51,463 nucleotides of DNA from Companilactobacillus halodurans (GTDB lineage: Bacteria > Bacillota > Bacilli > Lactobacillales > Lactobacillaceae): contig NZ_VDFP01000018.1 in the NCBI RefSeq assembly GCF_009600985.1, positions 1-51,463 of the forward strand. Direction: 5' to 3'. Positions 26,730 through 35,649 of this stretch are shown here, piece after piece. Position 1 is the first letter of the stretch, and each line of letters opens with the position of its first letter. The notes under the pieces are model-generated. The model saw nothing but the letters and a program-made list of their open reading frames with translations, did no database searches and was not told the origin of the DNA. Position numbers and translations under genes: made by a program.

Positions 26730-27086
26730 TTGGATTCAAAGAAAATAATGGAAATCGCTGTTAAAGCAGCCGATGAAAAGCATGCTAATGACATCAAAGT
26801 TTTGAACATCAGTGAAGTAAGTATCATGGCTGATTACTTTGTAATCATGGATGCTGGTTCCCAACGTCAAGTTGATGCTATCGTTCAATCAGTTTTGGAT
26901 AAAGCTTCAGAAAATGATATTGATGTGGGACATGTTGAAGGAAATCGGAACTCAGAATGGGTTTTGATTGATCTTCATGATGTAGTTATTCACGTCTTCA
27001 CTTCAGAACAACGTGATTTCTATAATCTTGAAAAACTTTGGTCAGATGCTTCAGAAGTAGATATTTCTGATTTGGTAACTGAATAA
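26730..27086 (+). CDS. rsfS: Ribosome silencing factor RsfS
   Basis: This 118-residue protein binds L14 and blocks subunit joining when nutrients run low. It contains VSIMADYFVIMDAGSQRQVDA and the conserved EGNRNSEWVLIDLHDVVIHVF. Translation starts at TTG 26730, 9 nt after AAAGGAG. Its TAA overlaps the ATG of the next gene (TAATG). Confidence 0.96.
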   Translation: MDSKKIMEIAVKAADEKHANDIKVLNISEVSIMADYFVIMDAGSQRQVDAIVQSVLDKASENDIDVGHVEGNRNSEWVLIDLHDVVIHVFTSEQRDFYNLEKLWSDASEVDISDLVTE

Positions 27087-27817
27087 TGATTTATAACTCA
27101 TTTGCACGAGTATATAGTGAGTTGATGGATGATTCACTGTATGCTAAATGGGCTGAATATGTTGAAAAAGAAGCCGGAACAATTGATAAGACGCTGTTAG
27201 ACGTTGCTTGTGGAACCGGTGATTTAACAATCTTGTTAGCTGATAAATTTCACGTTACAGGAACTGACCTTTCCGATGAGATGTTAAAAATTGCTGAAGA
27301 AAAAGCTCAAAAGGCTAAGAAAACTATTCCCTTTATTCAAAGCAATATGATGGATTTATATGATTTTGAAAAATTCGACGTCATTACTTGTTTTGACGAC
27401 TCAATTTGTTACTTAAAGGATGAAGATGAGTTGGCAGTTGCCTTTAATCAAGCATTTGAACACTTGAATGCAGGCGGAAAGTATTTATTCGATGCACATT
27501 CCTTGTATCAAATGGATGAAGTTTTTCCTGGTTATATGTTCAATCATCGAACTGAAGACTCAGCTTTTATGTGGAATAGTTTTGAGGGTGAATATCCTCA
27601 TAGTATCGAACATGAATTGACCTTCTTCAATTGGAATGACAAGATTAAGGGATATTCGGTCAATACTGAGCTTCATAAGGAAAGAACTTATCCAATAGAA
27701 ACGTTTAAAATGATTTTAAATGATATTGGCTTTAAGAATATCCAAGTGAGTGCTGAGTTTGGCAAATCAGAAGTGAAAAATGATTCAACAAGATGGTTCT
27801 TTTCAGCTGAAAAGTAG
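27086..27817 (+). CDS. Class I SAM-dependent methyltransferase (YqeM-like)
   Basis: This 243-residue protein has a Rossmann-fold SAM-binding motif LLDVACGTGDLTILLA, the acidic residue in VTGTDLSDEML and motif III in DVITCFDDSICYL. Its place directly after rsfS matches B. subtilis yqeM, whose substrate is not established. The start overlaps the rsfS stop by one base, implying coupled translation. It is 8 nt upstream of tmcAL, so a tRNA- or ribosome-related target is plausible by context only. Confidence 0.88.
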   Translation: MIYNSFARVYSELMDDSLYAKWAEYVEKEAGTIDKTLLDVACGTGDLTILLADKFHVTGTDLSDEMLKIAEEKAQKAKKTIPFIQSNMMDLYDFEKFDVITCFDDSICYLKDEDELAVAFNQAFEHLNAGGKYLFDAHSLYQMDEVFPGYMFNHRTEDSAFMWNSFEGEYPHSIEHELTFFNWNDKIKGYSVNTELHKERTYPIETFKMILNDIGFKNIQVSAEFGKSEVKNDSTRWFFSAEK

Positions 27818-27825
27818 AGGATCTT

Positions 27826-28926
27826 ATGACAAAAATTTATGGGTTCGTTGCGGAATTTAATCCATTTCACAATGGACATAAGTTATTTATCGATGCAATC
27901 AAACAAAAATATCACCCTGATGTATTAATTGCCGTTATGTCGGGCAATTTTGTTCAACGGGGTGATTTTGCCATTTTGGACAAGTGGAAAAGAGCAAGAC
28001 TGGCAATTGAAAATGGAGTCGATTTAGTAGTCGAATTGCCACTGGCGAGTGCTGTACAACCAGCAGGCTTATTTGCTGAGGGGTCGATAAGAGTTTTGAA
28101 TTCCTTGGACATCGATACGTTAGTTTTTGGAACTGAAGAAAAATTAGATTTTGATGAAATTGCTCAACAAATCTCATCCATTAAAGCTGACTTTAAACCA
28201 AATTATCAAAATAGTTCAGCTCAAAATTTGACTGATTTTTATCGTTCAAAGGGACTTGAGATTTCCAAACTACCGAATCAACTTTTAGGCTTGAATTATG
28301 TTTTACAGATCAAACAAAACCATTTTTTGATTGATACGAAAACAATTCTTAGAAACCAGTCTGATTTTAGTGCAACTAAAGTTAGAAATTGCTATATTAA
28401 TGGTGAGCCAATTGCTGGATTAGTACCTAAATTGACTCAAACATTAATGAGTGAACAAAAAATTGCTACATGGGAAGATTTTTTTCCCTATTTGAAATAT
28501 CAAATTCTAAATTCTTCAATCGATGAATTGCAGCAAATTTATCAGATGGTTGAAGGGTTGGAGTACAAATTAAAGAAAGAAATTGTTGATAGTGATAATT
28601 TTCAACAATTCATCGACCGAGTTAAATCAAAACGTTATACTTTGGCTCGTTTGAGACGTTTAATGATGTATACGTTATTAAATGTGAAAGAATCTGAAAT
28701 TAATAATGTGAATAAAAATCCTTATTTGAGAATATTAGGATTTAATTCATCAGGTCAAAAGTATCTTAATGAATTAAAGAAAAACGACCTGAATTTAATT
28801 ACTCGTGTCGGGAAAAAAGAACAAGCTGCTTTAGACTTAGAAATCAGAGCTGATAGAATTTATCAAATGATAACTAAGGAAAAGCAAGATTTTGGAAGAA
28901 TACCTTACATGAAAGGGGTAAATTAA
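27826..28926 (+). CDS. tmcAL: tRNA(Met) cytidine acetate ligase TmcAL
   Basis: This 366-residue enzyme (formerly YlbM) uses ATP and acetate to form N4-acetylcytidine at the wobble base of elongator tRNA-Met. The nucleotidyltransferase-like N terminus has GFVAEFNPFHNGHKLF with the HxGH motif. MSGNFVQRGDFA and FSATKVRN follow. AGGA precedes the ATG. Its stop overlaps the ATG of the next gene. Confidence 0.94.
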   Translation: MTKIYGFVAEFNPFHNGHKLFIDAIKQKYHPDVLIAVMSGNFVQRGDFAILDKWKRARLAIENGVDLVVELPLASAVQPAGLFAEGSIRVLNSLDIDTLVFGTEEKLDFDEIAQQISSIKADFKPNYQNSSAQNLTDFYRSKGLEISKLPNQLLGLNYVLQIKQNHFLIDTKTILRNQSDFSATKVRNCYINGEPIAGLVPKLTQTLMSEQKIATWEDFFPYLKYQILNSSIDELQQIYQMVEGLEYKLKKEIVDSDNFQQFIDRVKSKRYTLARLRRLMMYTLLNVKESEINNVNKNPYLRILGFNSSGQKYLNELKKNDLNLITRVGKKEQAALDLEIRADRIYQMITKEKQDFGRIPYMKGVN

Positions 28927-29480
28927 TGCTAAATTGGGATGTTCAAGACGTTCGCCGTTACAAAGACAAACCTTTTGAATTTGAGGAAGAACTCGATTTA
29001 ACTAAAGAGCTGACAACTCGTTCCGACGATGTTTTAGATTCAGCTCCAGTCGAAGTGAAGGGCCAATTATTCAATGATCATGGTCTAGTAATTTCAGATG
29101 TCAAAGTTAAAACAACTTTAAAAGTACCTTCAACAAGAAGTTTATTGCCAGTAGAATTACCGGTCGATATTAGAATTAATGAAGCTTATAACATTGATGA
29201 TCTTGCAGAAGAAGACTTGGAGGATTACGCTGTTGTGATTTCTGTCAACGATGACAATCCAACTATTAATATTTATGAATCAGTGATTGATAATATTTTA
29301 TTGAGTATTCCTTCAAAGGTCTTAACTAAGAAAGAAGAACAAGAAAATATCATGCCTTCTGGTAAAGACTGGGAAGTGATTTCTGAAGAAGATTTCAATT
29401 CGCAAAAAGAAGAAGAGCATGTGAATCCAGAATTTGCGAAATTAAAAGGTTTATTTAAAGATGATGGTGATAAGAAGTAG
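28926..29480 (+). CDS. YceD family protein (DUF177)
   Basis: This 184-residue acidic protein belongs to the YceD/DUF177 family, in which plant and bacterial members affect 23S rRNA processing. It has conserved features such as PVEVKGQLFNDHGLVISDV and an Asp/Glu-rich second half (DDLAEEDLEDYAV). In many Bacillota it sits directly before rpmF (L32). Here a terminator overlaps its stop codon instead. It is translationally coupled to tmcAL through a 1-base overlap. Confidence 0.9.
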   Translation: MLNWDVQDVRRYKDKPFEFEEELDLTKELTTRSDDVLDSAPVEVKGQLFNDHGLVISDVKVKTTLKVPSTRSLLPVELPVDIRINEAYNIDDLAEEDLEDYAVVISVNDDNPTINIYESVIDNILLSIPSKVLTKKEEQENIMPSGKDWEVISEEDFNSQKEEEHVNPEFAKLKGLFKDDGDKK

Positions 29481-29506
29481 AGATATTTTAACTACTTCTT
29501 TTTTTC
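29472..29506 (+). terminator. Rho-independent terminator overlapping the YceD stop
   Basis: AAGAAGTAG pairs with CTACTTCTT and runs into T7. The left arm includes the TAG stop codon of the yceD gene. Confidence 0.9.
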
Positions 29507-29654
29507 TACCCTTATTTGTTCTAATGAAATATTTCTTATAAGGTTAGATGTAAAACTAACATTAAAATAATCGTAAAATGAAGCGGTTTTATTCACTCCT
29601 TTTTTGATTTTTTGTTAGAATTAATATGTGAACAAAAATCGGAGGTAATTATTA

Positions 29655-31079
29655 ATGGCAAAACCACAAATTGGTGTTATTGGTATGGCTGTCATGGGTA
29701 AGAATCTTGCCCTAAATATTGAGAGTAGTGGATATGAAGTTGCTATCTATAACCGTACAGGTTCAAAGACTAAAGCGGTTGTTGAGGAGCATCCAGAAAA
29801 GAAATTAGTACCTAGTTATACAATTGAGGATTTTGTAGATTCACTTGAAAAACCTCGTCGTATTATGATGATGGTTAAAGCAGGTGCTGGTACTGATGCT
29901 GTTATCGGACAACTCTTGCCTTTATTAGACAAGGGCGATGTTTTGATCGATGGTGGTAATACAAACTTCCAAGATACTATTGAACGTAACAAACGTTTGG
30001 ATAAATCTGGAATCAACTTTATCGGTATGGGCGTTTCCGGTGGTGAGCTCGGTGCTCTTCACGGACCATCATTAATGCCCGGTGGCCAAAAAGAAGCTTA
30101 TGATCTAGTTGCTCCTATTTTGGAACAAATCTCAGCCAAAGCTGACGAAGATGGTGCACCATGCGTTACATACATCGGACCTAATGGTGCCGGCCACTAT
30201 GTAAAGATGGTACACAATGGTATCGAATATGGCGATATGGAACTTATTTCTGAAAGTTACAACTTGTTGAAGCACTTGTTTAACAATGATGTTAATAAGA
30301 TTGCTGAAGTCTTCCAAGACTGGAACAAGGGTGAACTATCAAGTTATTTGATCGATATTACTTCACAAATCTTGACTAGAAAAGACGATGAAGGAACTGA
30401 CGATTATATTGTCAATAAGATTTTGGACAAAGCTGGTAACAAGGGTACTGGTAAATGGAGTTCACAAAGTGCTCTTGAACTAGGCGTTCCACAATCATTG
30501 ATTACAGAATCAGTTTACTCACGTTATGTTTCTGCTTATAAAGATGAACGTGTTAAGGCAAGCAAGGTTTTACCTAAGCCTGAAAAGACACCAGAAATCA
30601 AGAATGTCGATGAATTAGTTGAAAAGATCCGTAAAGCTTTGTACTTCAGTAAACTAATCAGTTATGCTCAAGGATTTGCTCAAATGAAGGCCGCTTCTGA
30701 TCACTACGATTGGGATTTAAACTACGGTAAGATTGCTCAAATCTGGCGTGCTGGTTGTATCATTCGTGCTCAATTCTTACAAAAGATCACTGATGCATAC
30801 GACGAAGAACCAAAATTGGACAACTTATTGATGAACGATTACTTCAAGGGTATCGTTAAAGAATATCAATCAGATGTTCGTGACGTTGTCAGCTTTGCTG
30901 TTCAAGCCGGAATTCCTGTTTCTGGATTCATGGCTGCTATCTCATACTACGATCAATATCGTTCAGAAGAACTCCCTGCAAACTTGATTCAAGCTCAAAG
31001 AGATTACTTCGGTGCTCACACATATGAGAGAAATGACAAACCTGGTACATTCCACTATACTTGGTATGAAGAACAATAA
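29655..31079 (+). CDS. gnd: 6-phosphogluconate dehydrogenase, decarboxylating
   Basis: This 474-residue enzyme oxidises 6-phosphogluconate to ribulose 5-phosphate and CO2, producing NADPH or NADH in the pentose phosphate route. The cofactor motif is [16 protein letters not shown]. Substrate residues appear in [20 protein letters not shown] and in the catalytic [18 protein letters not shown]. Length matches the dimeric long form. CGGAGG precedes the ATG. It is transcribed alone, between two terminators. Confidence 0.97.
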   Translation: MAKPQIGVIGMAVMGKNLALNIESSGYEVAIYNRTGSKTKAVVEEHPEKKLVPSYTIEDFVDSLEKPRRIMMMVKAGAGTDAVIGQLLPLLDKGDVLIDGGNTNFQDTIERNKRLDKSGINFIGMGVSGGELGALHGPSLMPGGQKEAYDLVAPILEQISAKADEDGAPCVTYIGPNGAGHYVKMVHNGIEYGDMELISESYNLLKHLFNNDVNKIAEVFQDWNKGELSSYLIDITSQILTRKDDEGTDDYIVNKILDKAGNKGTGKWSSQSALELGVPQSLITESVYSRYVSAYKDERVKASKVLPKPEKTPEIKNVDELVEKIRKALYFSKLISYAQGFAQMKAASDHYDWDLNYGKIAQIWRAGCIIRAQFLQKITDAYDEEPKLDNLLMNDYFKGIVKEYQSDVRDVVSFAVQAGIPVSGFMAAISYYDQYRSEELPANLIQAQRDYFGAHTYERNDKPGTFHYTWYEEQ

Positions 31080-31093
31080 TGTAGTAAAAATTT

Positions 31094-31118
31094 GGGACGG
31101 GGGACCGTCTCTTTTTTT
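31094..31118 (+). terminator. Rho-independent terminator after gnd
   Basis: GGGACGG pairs with CCGTCTC (one G-U pair) around GGGA and ends in T7. Confidence 0.85.
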
Positions 31119-31143
31119 GTTTAAAAAAAATAAAAATAAAAGC

Positions 31144-31172
31144 TTGTCTTCTTTTAATTTTTGCTATATGTT
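31144..31172 (+). promoter_or_regulatory. Possible promoter of the two-component operon
   Basis: TTGTCT (31144-31149), a 17-bp spacer and TATGTT (31167-31172). A separate TATAAT at 31227-31232, nearer the gene, lacks a good -35 and is the alternative. Confidence 0.35.
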
Positions 31173-31267
31173 AAAATCATTAATGCATTGCCAAAAGAGA
31201 GACACATTTGAATTGATGATTAGTCTATAATTAAAGATAATTTAATATTTATGTATAGGAGATACGT

Positions 31268-31954
31268 ATGGCTAAAATACTTGTTATTGAAGACGAAGAG
31301 AATATGGCAAAATTCGTTCAACTCGAACTTCAACATGAAAATTATGAAGTGACTGTCGAACGTGATGGTAGAACCGGCCTCGATGCAGCGTTGTCAGAAG
31401 ATTGGGATTTAATCTTGCTTGATCTGATGTTACCTGAATTGAACGGTATCGAAGTTTGTCGTCGCATTCGTCAAGAAAAAAATACACCAATTATTATGAT
31501 GACAGCACGTGATTCAATTATTGATCGTGTATCAGGATTAGATCACGGGGCTGACGATTATATTGTTAAACCATTTGCAATTGAAGAATTGCTTGCAAGA
31601 ATCCGGGCATTATTAAGACGTATCGATTTAGATATCGATGTGACAAGAAATAACGATCAAGTTTTAAAATATAAGAACTTGGTTATTGATAAGACTACTC
31701 AAACTTTGAAGCGTAATGGGGAAGTAATTGACTTGACTCGACGCGAATATGATTTATTGAGTGCCTTAATGGAAAATGTTGGAACCGTTTTGAGTCGTGA
31801 CGACTTATTGGAACGTGTTTGGGGAACAGGTTCATCAACTGAAACAAATGTCGTTGATGTTTATATCAAATATTTGAGAAATAAAATTGACCGCCCAGGA
31901 GCACCTAGCTATATCTCAACTGTTCGTGGCAAAGGGTACGTGATGCGTCGATGA
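31268..31954 (+). CDS. OmpR/PhoB-family response regulator (ArlR-like)
   Basis: This is a 228-residue transcription factor. The receiver domain covers residues 1-120, with acidic pocket EDEE, phosphoacceptor D52 in LLDLMLPELNG, Thr in MMTARDS and Lys in YIVKPFAIEE. The C-terminal winged helix covers residues 130-228 (LTRREYDLLSALMEN, TNVVDVYIKYLRNKID, RGKGYVMR). AGGAGA precedes the ATG. It overlaps the kinase gene by four bases (ATGA). Orthology with ArlR is suggested by sequence feel and genome context only. Confidence 0.93.
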   Translation: MAKILVIEDEENMAKFVQLELQHENYEVTVERDGRTGLDAALSEDWDLILLDLMLPELNGIEVCRRIRQEKNTPIIMMTARDSIIDRVSGLDHGADDYIVKPFAIEELLARIRALLRRIDLDIDVTRNNDQVLKYKNLVIDKTTQTLKRNGEVIDLTRREYDLLSALMENVGTVLSRDDLLERVWGTGSSTETNVVDVYIKYLRNKIDRPGAPSYISTVRGKGYVMRR

Positions 31955-33033
31955 GAATTTCAATCCGTTTCAAATGGACTGCTTTAATTTCAATTGTTAT
32001 CTTAATGGCTTATGTTTTTGTCAGCATTATAGCGATGCGGACAGTTGATAATGTAGCTTCAGTGAATGAAATTCATGCATTTACCACCAAATTGATCATT
32101 GGTGGAGTCGTAGTTTTTATTTTAGGCGTGCTGTTGAGTTTTTATGCGGTAACGATGGTCTTAAATGATTTGAAAAAAATCAATGTGACAATCGATGCTT
32201 TGAATAAGAAACCTGATTCTGACTCTAGAATAAAAATACGTAAAAGAAATGATGAAGTTTATGATTTAACAGTTAATATCAATAAAATGTTAGATCGAAT
32301 GCAAGCTTACACGAATCAACAAAAAGAATTTGTGGAAGATGTTTCACACGAATTGCGGACCCCAGTTGCTGTACTCGAAGGACATTTAAGTATGTTGCAA
32401 CGTTGGGGTAAAGACGATCCCGAAGTTTTGAATGATTCAATCAATTCATCGCTTCAGGAATTAAAACGAATGCAATCCTTGATTCAAGAGATGCTAGATC
32501 TTACACGTGTTGAACAGATCGACAGTGCATATTTGGAACAGACAACTGAGGTCAAACCATTGTTTACGCAAGTTTACAATGATTTCAAAATGTTGCATCC
32601 AGATTTTGTGATCAATTTCGACGACGATATCCGTGAGGGTAGTAAAGTTAAGATTTATCGCAATCACTTGGAGCAAGTCTTAGTTATCCTATTGGATAAT
32701 GCATTTAAATATTCAGCTGATCGAAAAGAAATCAATTTGGCTGCTTCGACTAATTCAGCATTGTTGGAAGTGGTCGTCCAAGATTATGGGCTTGGAATCG
32801 CTAAAAATGACCTTAAACGGATTTTTAATAGATTCTATAGAGTTGACAAGGCCCGCTCAAGAAAACGTGGAGGAAACGGTCTAGGACTTTCTATTGCCAA
32901 GCGATTGATTGAAATCTATCATGGTAGCTTGGAAGTTGAAAGTGTTGTCGGTTCTGGAACGGTTTTTAAGATTGAATTGCCTATATTACAACCAGAAGAA
33001 ACAACAAAAAAAGATAAAGAATCAAAAAAGTAA
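31951..33033 (+). CDS. Sensor histidine kinase with minimal extracellular loop
   Basis: This is a 360-residue kinase. Two membrane helices (about residues 9-29 and 47-70) are separated by only about 17-20 outside residues, so there is no room for an extracellular sensor domain. A HAMP-type linker follows at about 70-120. The HisKA domain has phosphoacceptor H133 in DVSHELRTPV. The ATPase domain has the N box HLEQVLVILLDNAFKY, G1 DYGLGI and G2 GGNGLGLSIAKRL. ArlS-type kinases are usually longer outside. It is co-translated with the regulator and followed by its own terminator. Confidence 0.92.
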   Translation: MRISIRFKWTALISIVILMAYVFVSIIAMRTVDNVASVNEIHAFTTKLIIGGVVVFILGVLLSFYAVTMVLNDLKKINVTIDALNKKPDSDSRIKIRKRNDEVYDLTVNINKMLDRMQAYTNQQKEFVEDVSHELRTPVAVLEGHLSMLQRWGKDDPEVLNDSINSSLQELKRMQSLIQEMLDLTRVEQIDSAYLEQTTEVKPLFTQVYNDFKMLHPDFVINFDDDIREGSKVKIYRNHLEQVLVILLDNAFKYSADRKEINLAASTNSALLEVVVQDYGLGIAKNDLKRIFNRFYRVDKARSRKRGGNGLGLSIAKRLIEIYHGSLEVESVVGSGTVFKIELPILQPEETTKKDKESKK

Positions 33034-33063
33034 TTCTCAATTAAATTTGAGGATTTTTTTTAA
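33033..33063 (+). terminator. Terminator after the kinase gene
   Basis: ATTCTCAA pairs with TTGAGGAT (one G-U) and runs into T7. Confidence 0.7.
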
Positions 33064-33068
33064 ACTCA

Positions 33069-33108
33069 AAAAGGCTATCAATTCATTATTGAATTGATAG
33101 CCTTTTAT
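33069..33108. terminator. Bidirectional terminator between kinase and yidC
   Basis: AAAAGGCTATCAATTCA is perfectly complementary to TGAATTGATAGCCTTTT, with A-runs and T-runs on both sides. It serves both converging genes. Confidence 0.9.
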
Positions 33109-33115
33109 CATGAAA

Positions 33116-34114
33116 CTATTTATTTTTGTTGCGATTTTGTTTGCCTTGATTTAATTCACGAATACTCTTGTGTAGTTCTTTTTCAGCTTGTGCACTTTGA
33201 TTTGCAGTACCATTATCATTTGTTTTTGCACTTGAAGCTCCCGAGTTTAAAATGTCATCAAGCATTTCTTGCGTGACAACTATTTTAACTGGATTCTTTG
33301 CTAATTCAGCATCAGTTTGTTTTCTGATTCTTGGGGTAACGATGTAATTTGTAATCAATTGTTGAATCACGATTACGATACCACCGACCAAGAAGTAAAG
33401 TGCAAGAGCAGCAGTTGAAATCATTGAAATGAAGAATGTCATCATAGGACTCATGAGTAGCATTGTTTGCATTTGTTTTCTTTGTTCCTGTGGAACGATT
33501 TGTAAGGACATCCAACCTTGAATCAAGTAGAAGACGGTCGCAATAATGGCAACAATCATACTTGGTTTACCAAGAGGGATTGATAAGAAGGTAGCAGTAC
33601 CGATTTGCTTTGAATATTGTACGGCTTGATAAATACCAATCAAGATTGGCATTTGAAGAAGCAATGGCAAACATCCCATACCACCGGTTAAACTTAAATT
33701 ATTCTTCTTATAAACTTCCATCATTAAGCTACTGATTTTCTGTTGAGCATCAGGATTCTTAGCTTTCTTTTGTGCGTTTTGAATTAATTTCAATTGAGGT
33801 TGCACAGCACGCATTTTTTCTTGTTGCGTCGTTGATTTATATTGTTGGTTCAATGATAAAGGAACCAAAATCAAGCGAACGACAAAGGAAATAATCATGA
33901 TTCCCCAAGCATATGCGTTTGTACCACCAATTATTTGTGCTGTCTTTAGAATCAAATTTTGGAACGGAATTCCTAGCCATTTGTAAATAAATCCATATGG
34001 CCCACTAGTAGGAGCGTGCAAGTTTGCGGAACTTTGAGCACATCCAGTCAAAACTAGTGTCAGTACTAAAACTAGCGACAGTACTGATATATATTTGACA
34101 TATTTTTTCTTCAC
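33116..34114 (-). CDS. yidC: Membrane protein insertase YidC/OxaA (lipoprotein type)
   Basis: This 332-residue insertase helps proteins enter and fold in the membrane. The N terminus is a lipoprotein signal peptide ending in the lipobox VLTGC (lipidated C25). The five conserved segments follow, with the family's Arg in the first post-signal helix (SFVVRLILVPL). The central GMGCLPLLLQMPILIG and a basic Asn/Gln/Lys-rich tail complete it. The long tail suggests the YidC2/OxaA2 class, but this is uncertain. Translation starts at GTG 34114 after AAGGGTGG. A second yidC would normally lie near rnpA, outside this window. Confidence 0.95.
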   Translation of the reverse strand: MKKKYVKYISVLSLVLVLTLVLTGCAQSSANLHAPTSGPYGFIYKWLGIPFQNLILKTAQIIGGTNAYAWGIMIISFVVRLILVPLSLNQQYKSTTQQEKMRAVQPQLKLIQNAQKKAKNPDAQQKISSLMMEVYKKNNLSLTGGMGCLPLLLQMPILIGIYQAVQYSKQIGTATFLSIPLGKPSMIVAIIATVFYLIQGWMSLQIVPQEQRKQMQTMLLMSPMMTFFISMISTAALALYFLVGGIVIVIQQLITNYIVTPRIRKQTDAELAKNPVKIVVTQEMLDDILNSGASSAKTNDNGTANQSAQAEKELHKSIRELNQGKQNRNKNK

Positions 34115-34173
34115 TTAAATAAACCACCCTTTTAATCGTATACAGAGTAATATACTTTAACTCTTTTGACGTT

Positions 34174-34449
34174 TCAACCAATCACAGTGAATTTCTTGTA
34201 ATGTTGTAAGTCGTCAGAAAAATTATAGTCCAATTTAGTTACTTTTCCAAAGGGTGAAGGGGAAGATTTTATCCGATTAAGGAAAATATATAAGATTTTT
34301 TGGTCTCCTTCGGCCTCGATTGAAACTGAACCGTCCATTTCATTTTTCACTGTGCCAGTAACTCCCAGTTCGTTAGCTACTTGAAAAGTTGAATAGCGAA
34401 ATCCAACTCCTTGAACTAAGCCATCGGCATTAATGGAAAGATGTTTCAC
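34174..34449 (-). CDS. acyP: Acylphosphatase
   Basis: This 91-residue alpha/beta enzyme hydrolyses acyl phosphates. It has the phosphate-binding loop GLVQGVGFR with the catalytic Arg, and the catalytic Asn in TGTVKNEMDGSVSIEAEG. It starts at GTG 34449 with GAGGTGA 6 nt upstream. It is divergent from the rRNA methyltransferase and may be read with yidC, 59 nt downstream. Confidence 0.94.
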   Translation of the reverse strand: MKHLSINADGLVQGVGFRYSTFQVANELGVTGTVKNEMDGSVSIEAEGDQKILYIFLNRIKSSPSPFGKVTKLDYNFSDDLQHYKKFTVIG

Positions 34450-34514
34450 AACTGATCACCTCAAATTCTCGAATGTGTTAATATTTATATTATAGAACAA
34501 GAGGGATGGATGAT

Positions 34515-35276
34515 ATGAAATATATTGAATCGAAAAAAAATGATGAAATCAAACAACTGAAGAAATTATCAGCTACAAAAAATATTCGTAAGACTGGAAC
34601 TTATATGATTGAAGGCTTTCATTTAGTTCGTGAAGCTGACCAATATGAGCAAGAATTTGTGAAGCTCTTAGTTACGGAAAAATACGAAGATGATCGATTA
34701 GTTAAAAAATACCACGATATTGCCGTAACGATTTCTGAAGATGTTGCTAATGATTTATCAGAAACAAAGACGCCACAAGGAATCTTTGCTGTCATTAAAG
34801 TAAATGAAGAAAATGATTTAACTGACTTTTCTGGAAAGTGGGTCATGCTAGACGACGTCCAAGATCCCGGAAATGTCGGAACAATCGTCCGTACAGCTGA
34901 TGCAGCAGGATATGATGGAGTAATCACAAGTTTAGACTCAGCTGATTTCTATCAACCAAAAGTTCAACGTTCGATGCAAGGAAGCCAATTCCATCTACCC
35001 ATCTACCGAATGGATATTAATCGTGCTATCAACTTAGCCAAAAAGTCACAATTAAAAATTTATGGTTCACAAGTAAATGCTAAAGCAAAACCATACAATG
35101 AATTAACCAAGATTGATAATTATGCATTAGTTATGGGCAATGAAGCTCACGGAGTTACAAAAGAAGTATTAGGCGAAACCGATGAAAATATTTATATACC
35201 AATTCTTGGAAAAGCCGAATCACTCAACGTAGCAGTAGCTGCCGGAGTTTTAATGTACGGATTACAAACACTTTAG
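34515..35276 (+). CDS. TrmH/SpoU family RNA 2'-O-methyltransferase (YsgA-like)
   Basis: This is a 253-residue SPOUT methyltransferase. The N-terminal substrate-binding domain has IRKTGTYMIEGFHLVREA. The C-terminal knotted domain has motif 1 DPGNVGTIVRTADAAG, motif 2 ALVMGNEAHGVTKEV and motif 3 ILGKAESLNVAVAAGVLMYG. In Bacillota this gene (ysgA) precedes pheST, and a 23S rRNA target is likely. I prefer ATG 34515, 9 nt after GAGGG, over ATG 34506, which abuts it. Confidence 0.9.
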   Translation: MKYIESKKNDEIKQLKKLSATKNIRKTGTYMIEGFHLVREADQYEQEFVKLLVTEKYEDDRLVKKYHDIAVTISEDVANDLSETKTPQGIFAVIKVNEENDLTDFSGKWVMLDDVQDPGNVGTIVRTADAAGYDGVITSLDSADFYQPKVQRSMQGSQFHLPIYRMDINRAINLAKKSQLKIYGSQVNAKAKPYNELTKIDNYALVMGNEAHGVTKEVLGETDENIYIPILGKAESLNVAVAAGVLMYGLQTL

Positions 35277-35279
35277 AAC

Positions 35280-35307
35280 TTGCTAAACTTGTAAGTTTTT
35301 GTATAAT
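35280..35307 (+). promoter_or_regulatory. Promoter of the pheST operon
   Basis: TTGCTA (35280-35285), a 16-bp spacer and TATAAT (35302-35307). It overlaps a small AACTTGC/GTAAGTT hairpin followed by T5 that may terminate the upstream methyltransferase gene. Confidence 0.65.
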
Positions 35308-35345
35308 CAACTATATAAATAAAATATTTAAACTTTGACGAAAAA

Positions 35346-35532
35346 TAGTAACTGCAGATTTCATGACAGGAAGAGCCATTGACTGAAAAAGGCTTGATGA
35401 AAGAAACAGCGAATTCACTTTCTGAGTTTTTAAGTTAGTTACTATATAACTACTTGAGTGCATGTTTTTAAACATGAACTAGGGTGGTACCGCGAGTCCT
35501 CGTCCCTTTTTTAGGGATGGGGACTTTTTTTT
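35346..35532 (+). promoter_or_regulatory. T-box leader (tRNA-Phe sensing) of pheST
   Basis: The Stem I base is the perfect pair TAGTAACT (35346-35353) with AGTTACTA (35438-35445). The antiterminator bulge AGGGTGGTACCGCG is at 35481-35494. The terminator (35494-35532) pairs AGTCCTCGTCCCT with AGGGATGGGGACT and ends in T8. Phe codons UUC occur in the Stem I 3' arm (35415-35417 and 35421-35423); I could not decide which is the specifier. Confidence 0.92.
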
Positions 35533-35536
35533 GAGA

Positions 35537-35649
35537 GAGCGCAGCAGGGGCGGTCAGCCCACGAGGATTAAGACCAATATCTCAGGTGATTGCGAAGCAA
35601 TCGCCAGAGATATTAGACTTAACCGGAATGGGTTGCCCCTGCGGAGCTC
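35537..35649. repeat. 113-bp near-perfect palindrome in the pheST leader
   Basis: Arms pair in nested order: GAGC/GCTC, GCAGGGGC/GCCCCTGC, AGCCCA/TGGGTT, GATTAAG/CTTAACC, AATATCTC/GAGATATT and GGTGATTGC/GCAATCGCC. They close on a GAA triloop at 35594-35596. It is clearly more GC-rich than its surroundings. It lies 5 bp past the T-box terminator and 162 bp before pheS, so it is part of every full-length pheST mRNA. It could be a MITE- or REP-like intergenic repeat, or an RNA processing or stability element. It encodes no ORF. Confidence 0.85.

Noticed and set aside
35455..35480. Hairpin GCATGTTTTTAAACATG as a separate terminator
   Set aside because: It lies inside the T-box, between Stem I and the antiterminator, where a stem is expected, and it has no following T-run.
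35537..35649. Palindrome as a CRISPR unit or tRNA-like structure
   Set aside because: There is a single hairpin with no repeat-spacer array and no cloverleaf; it is best described as a palindromic repeat.
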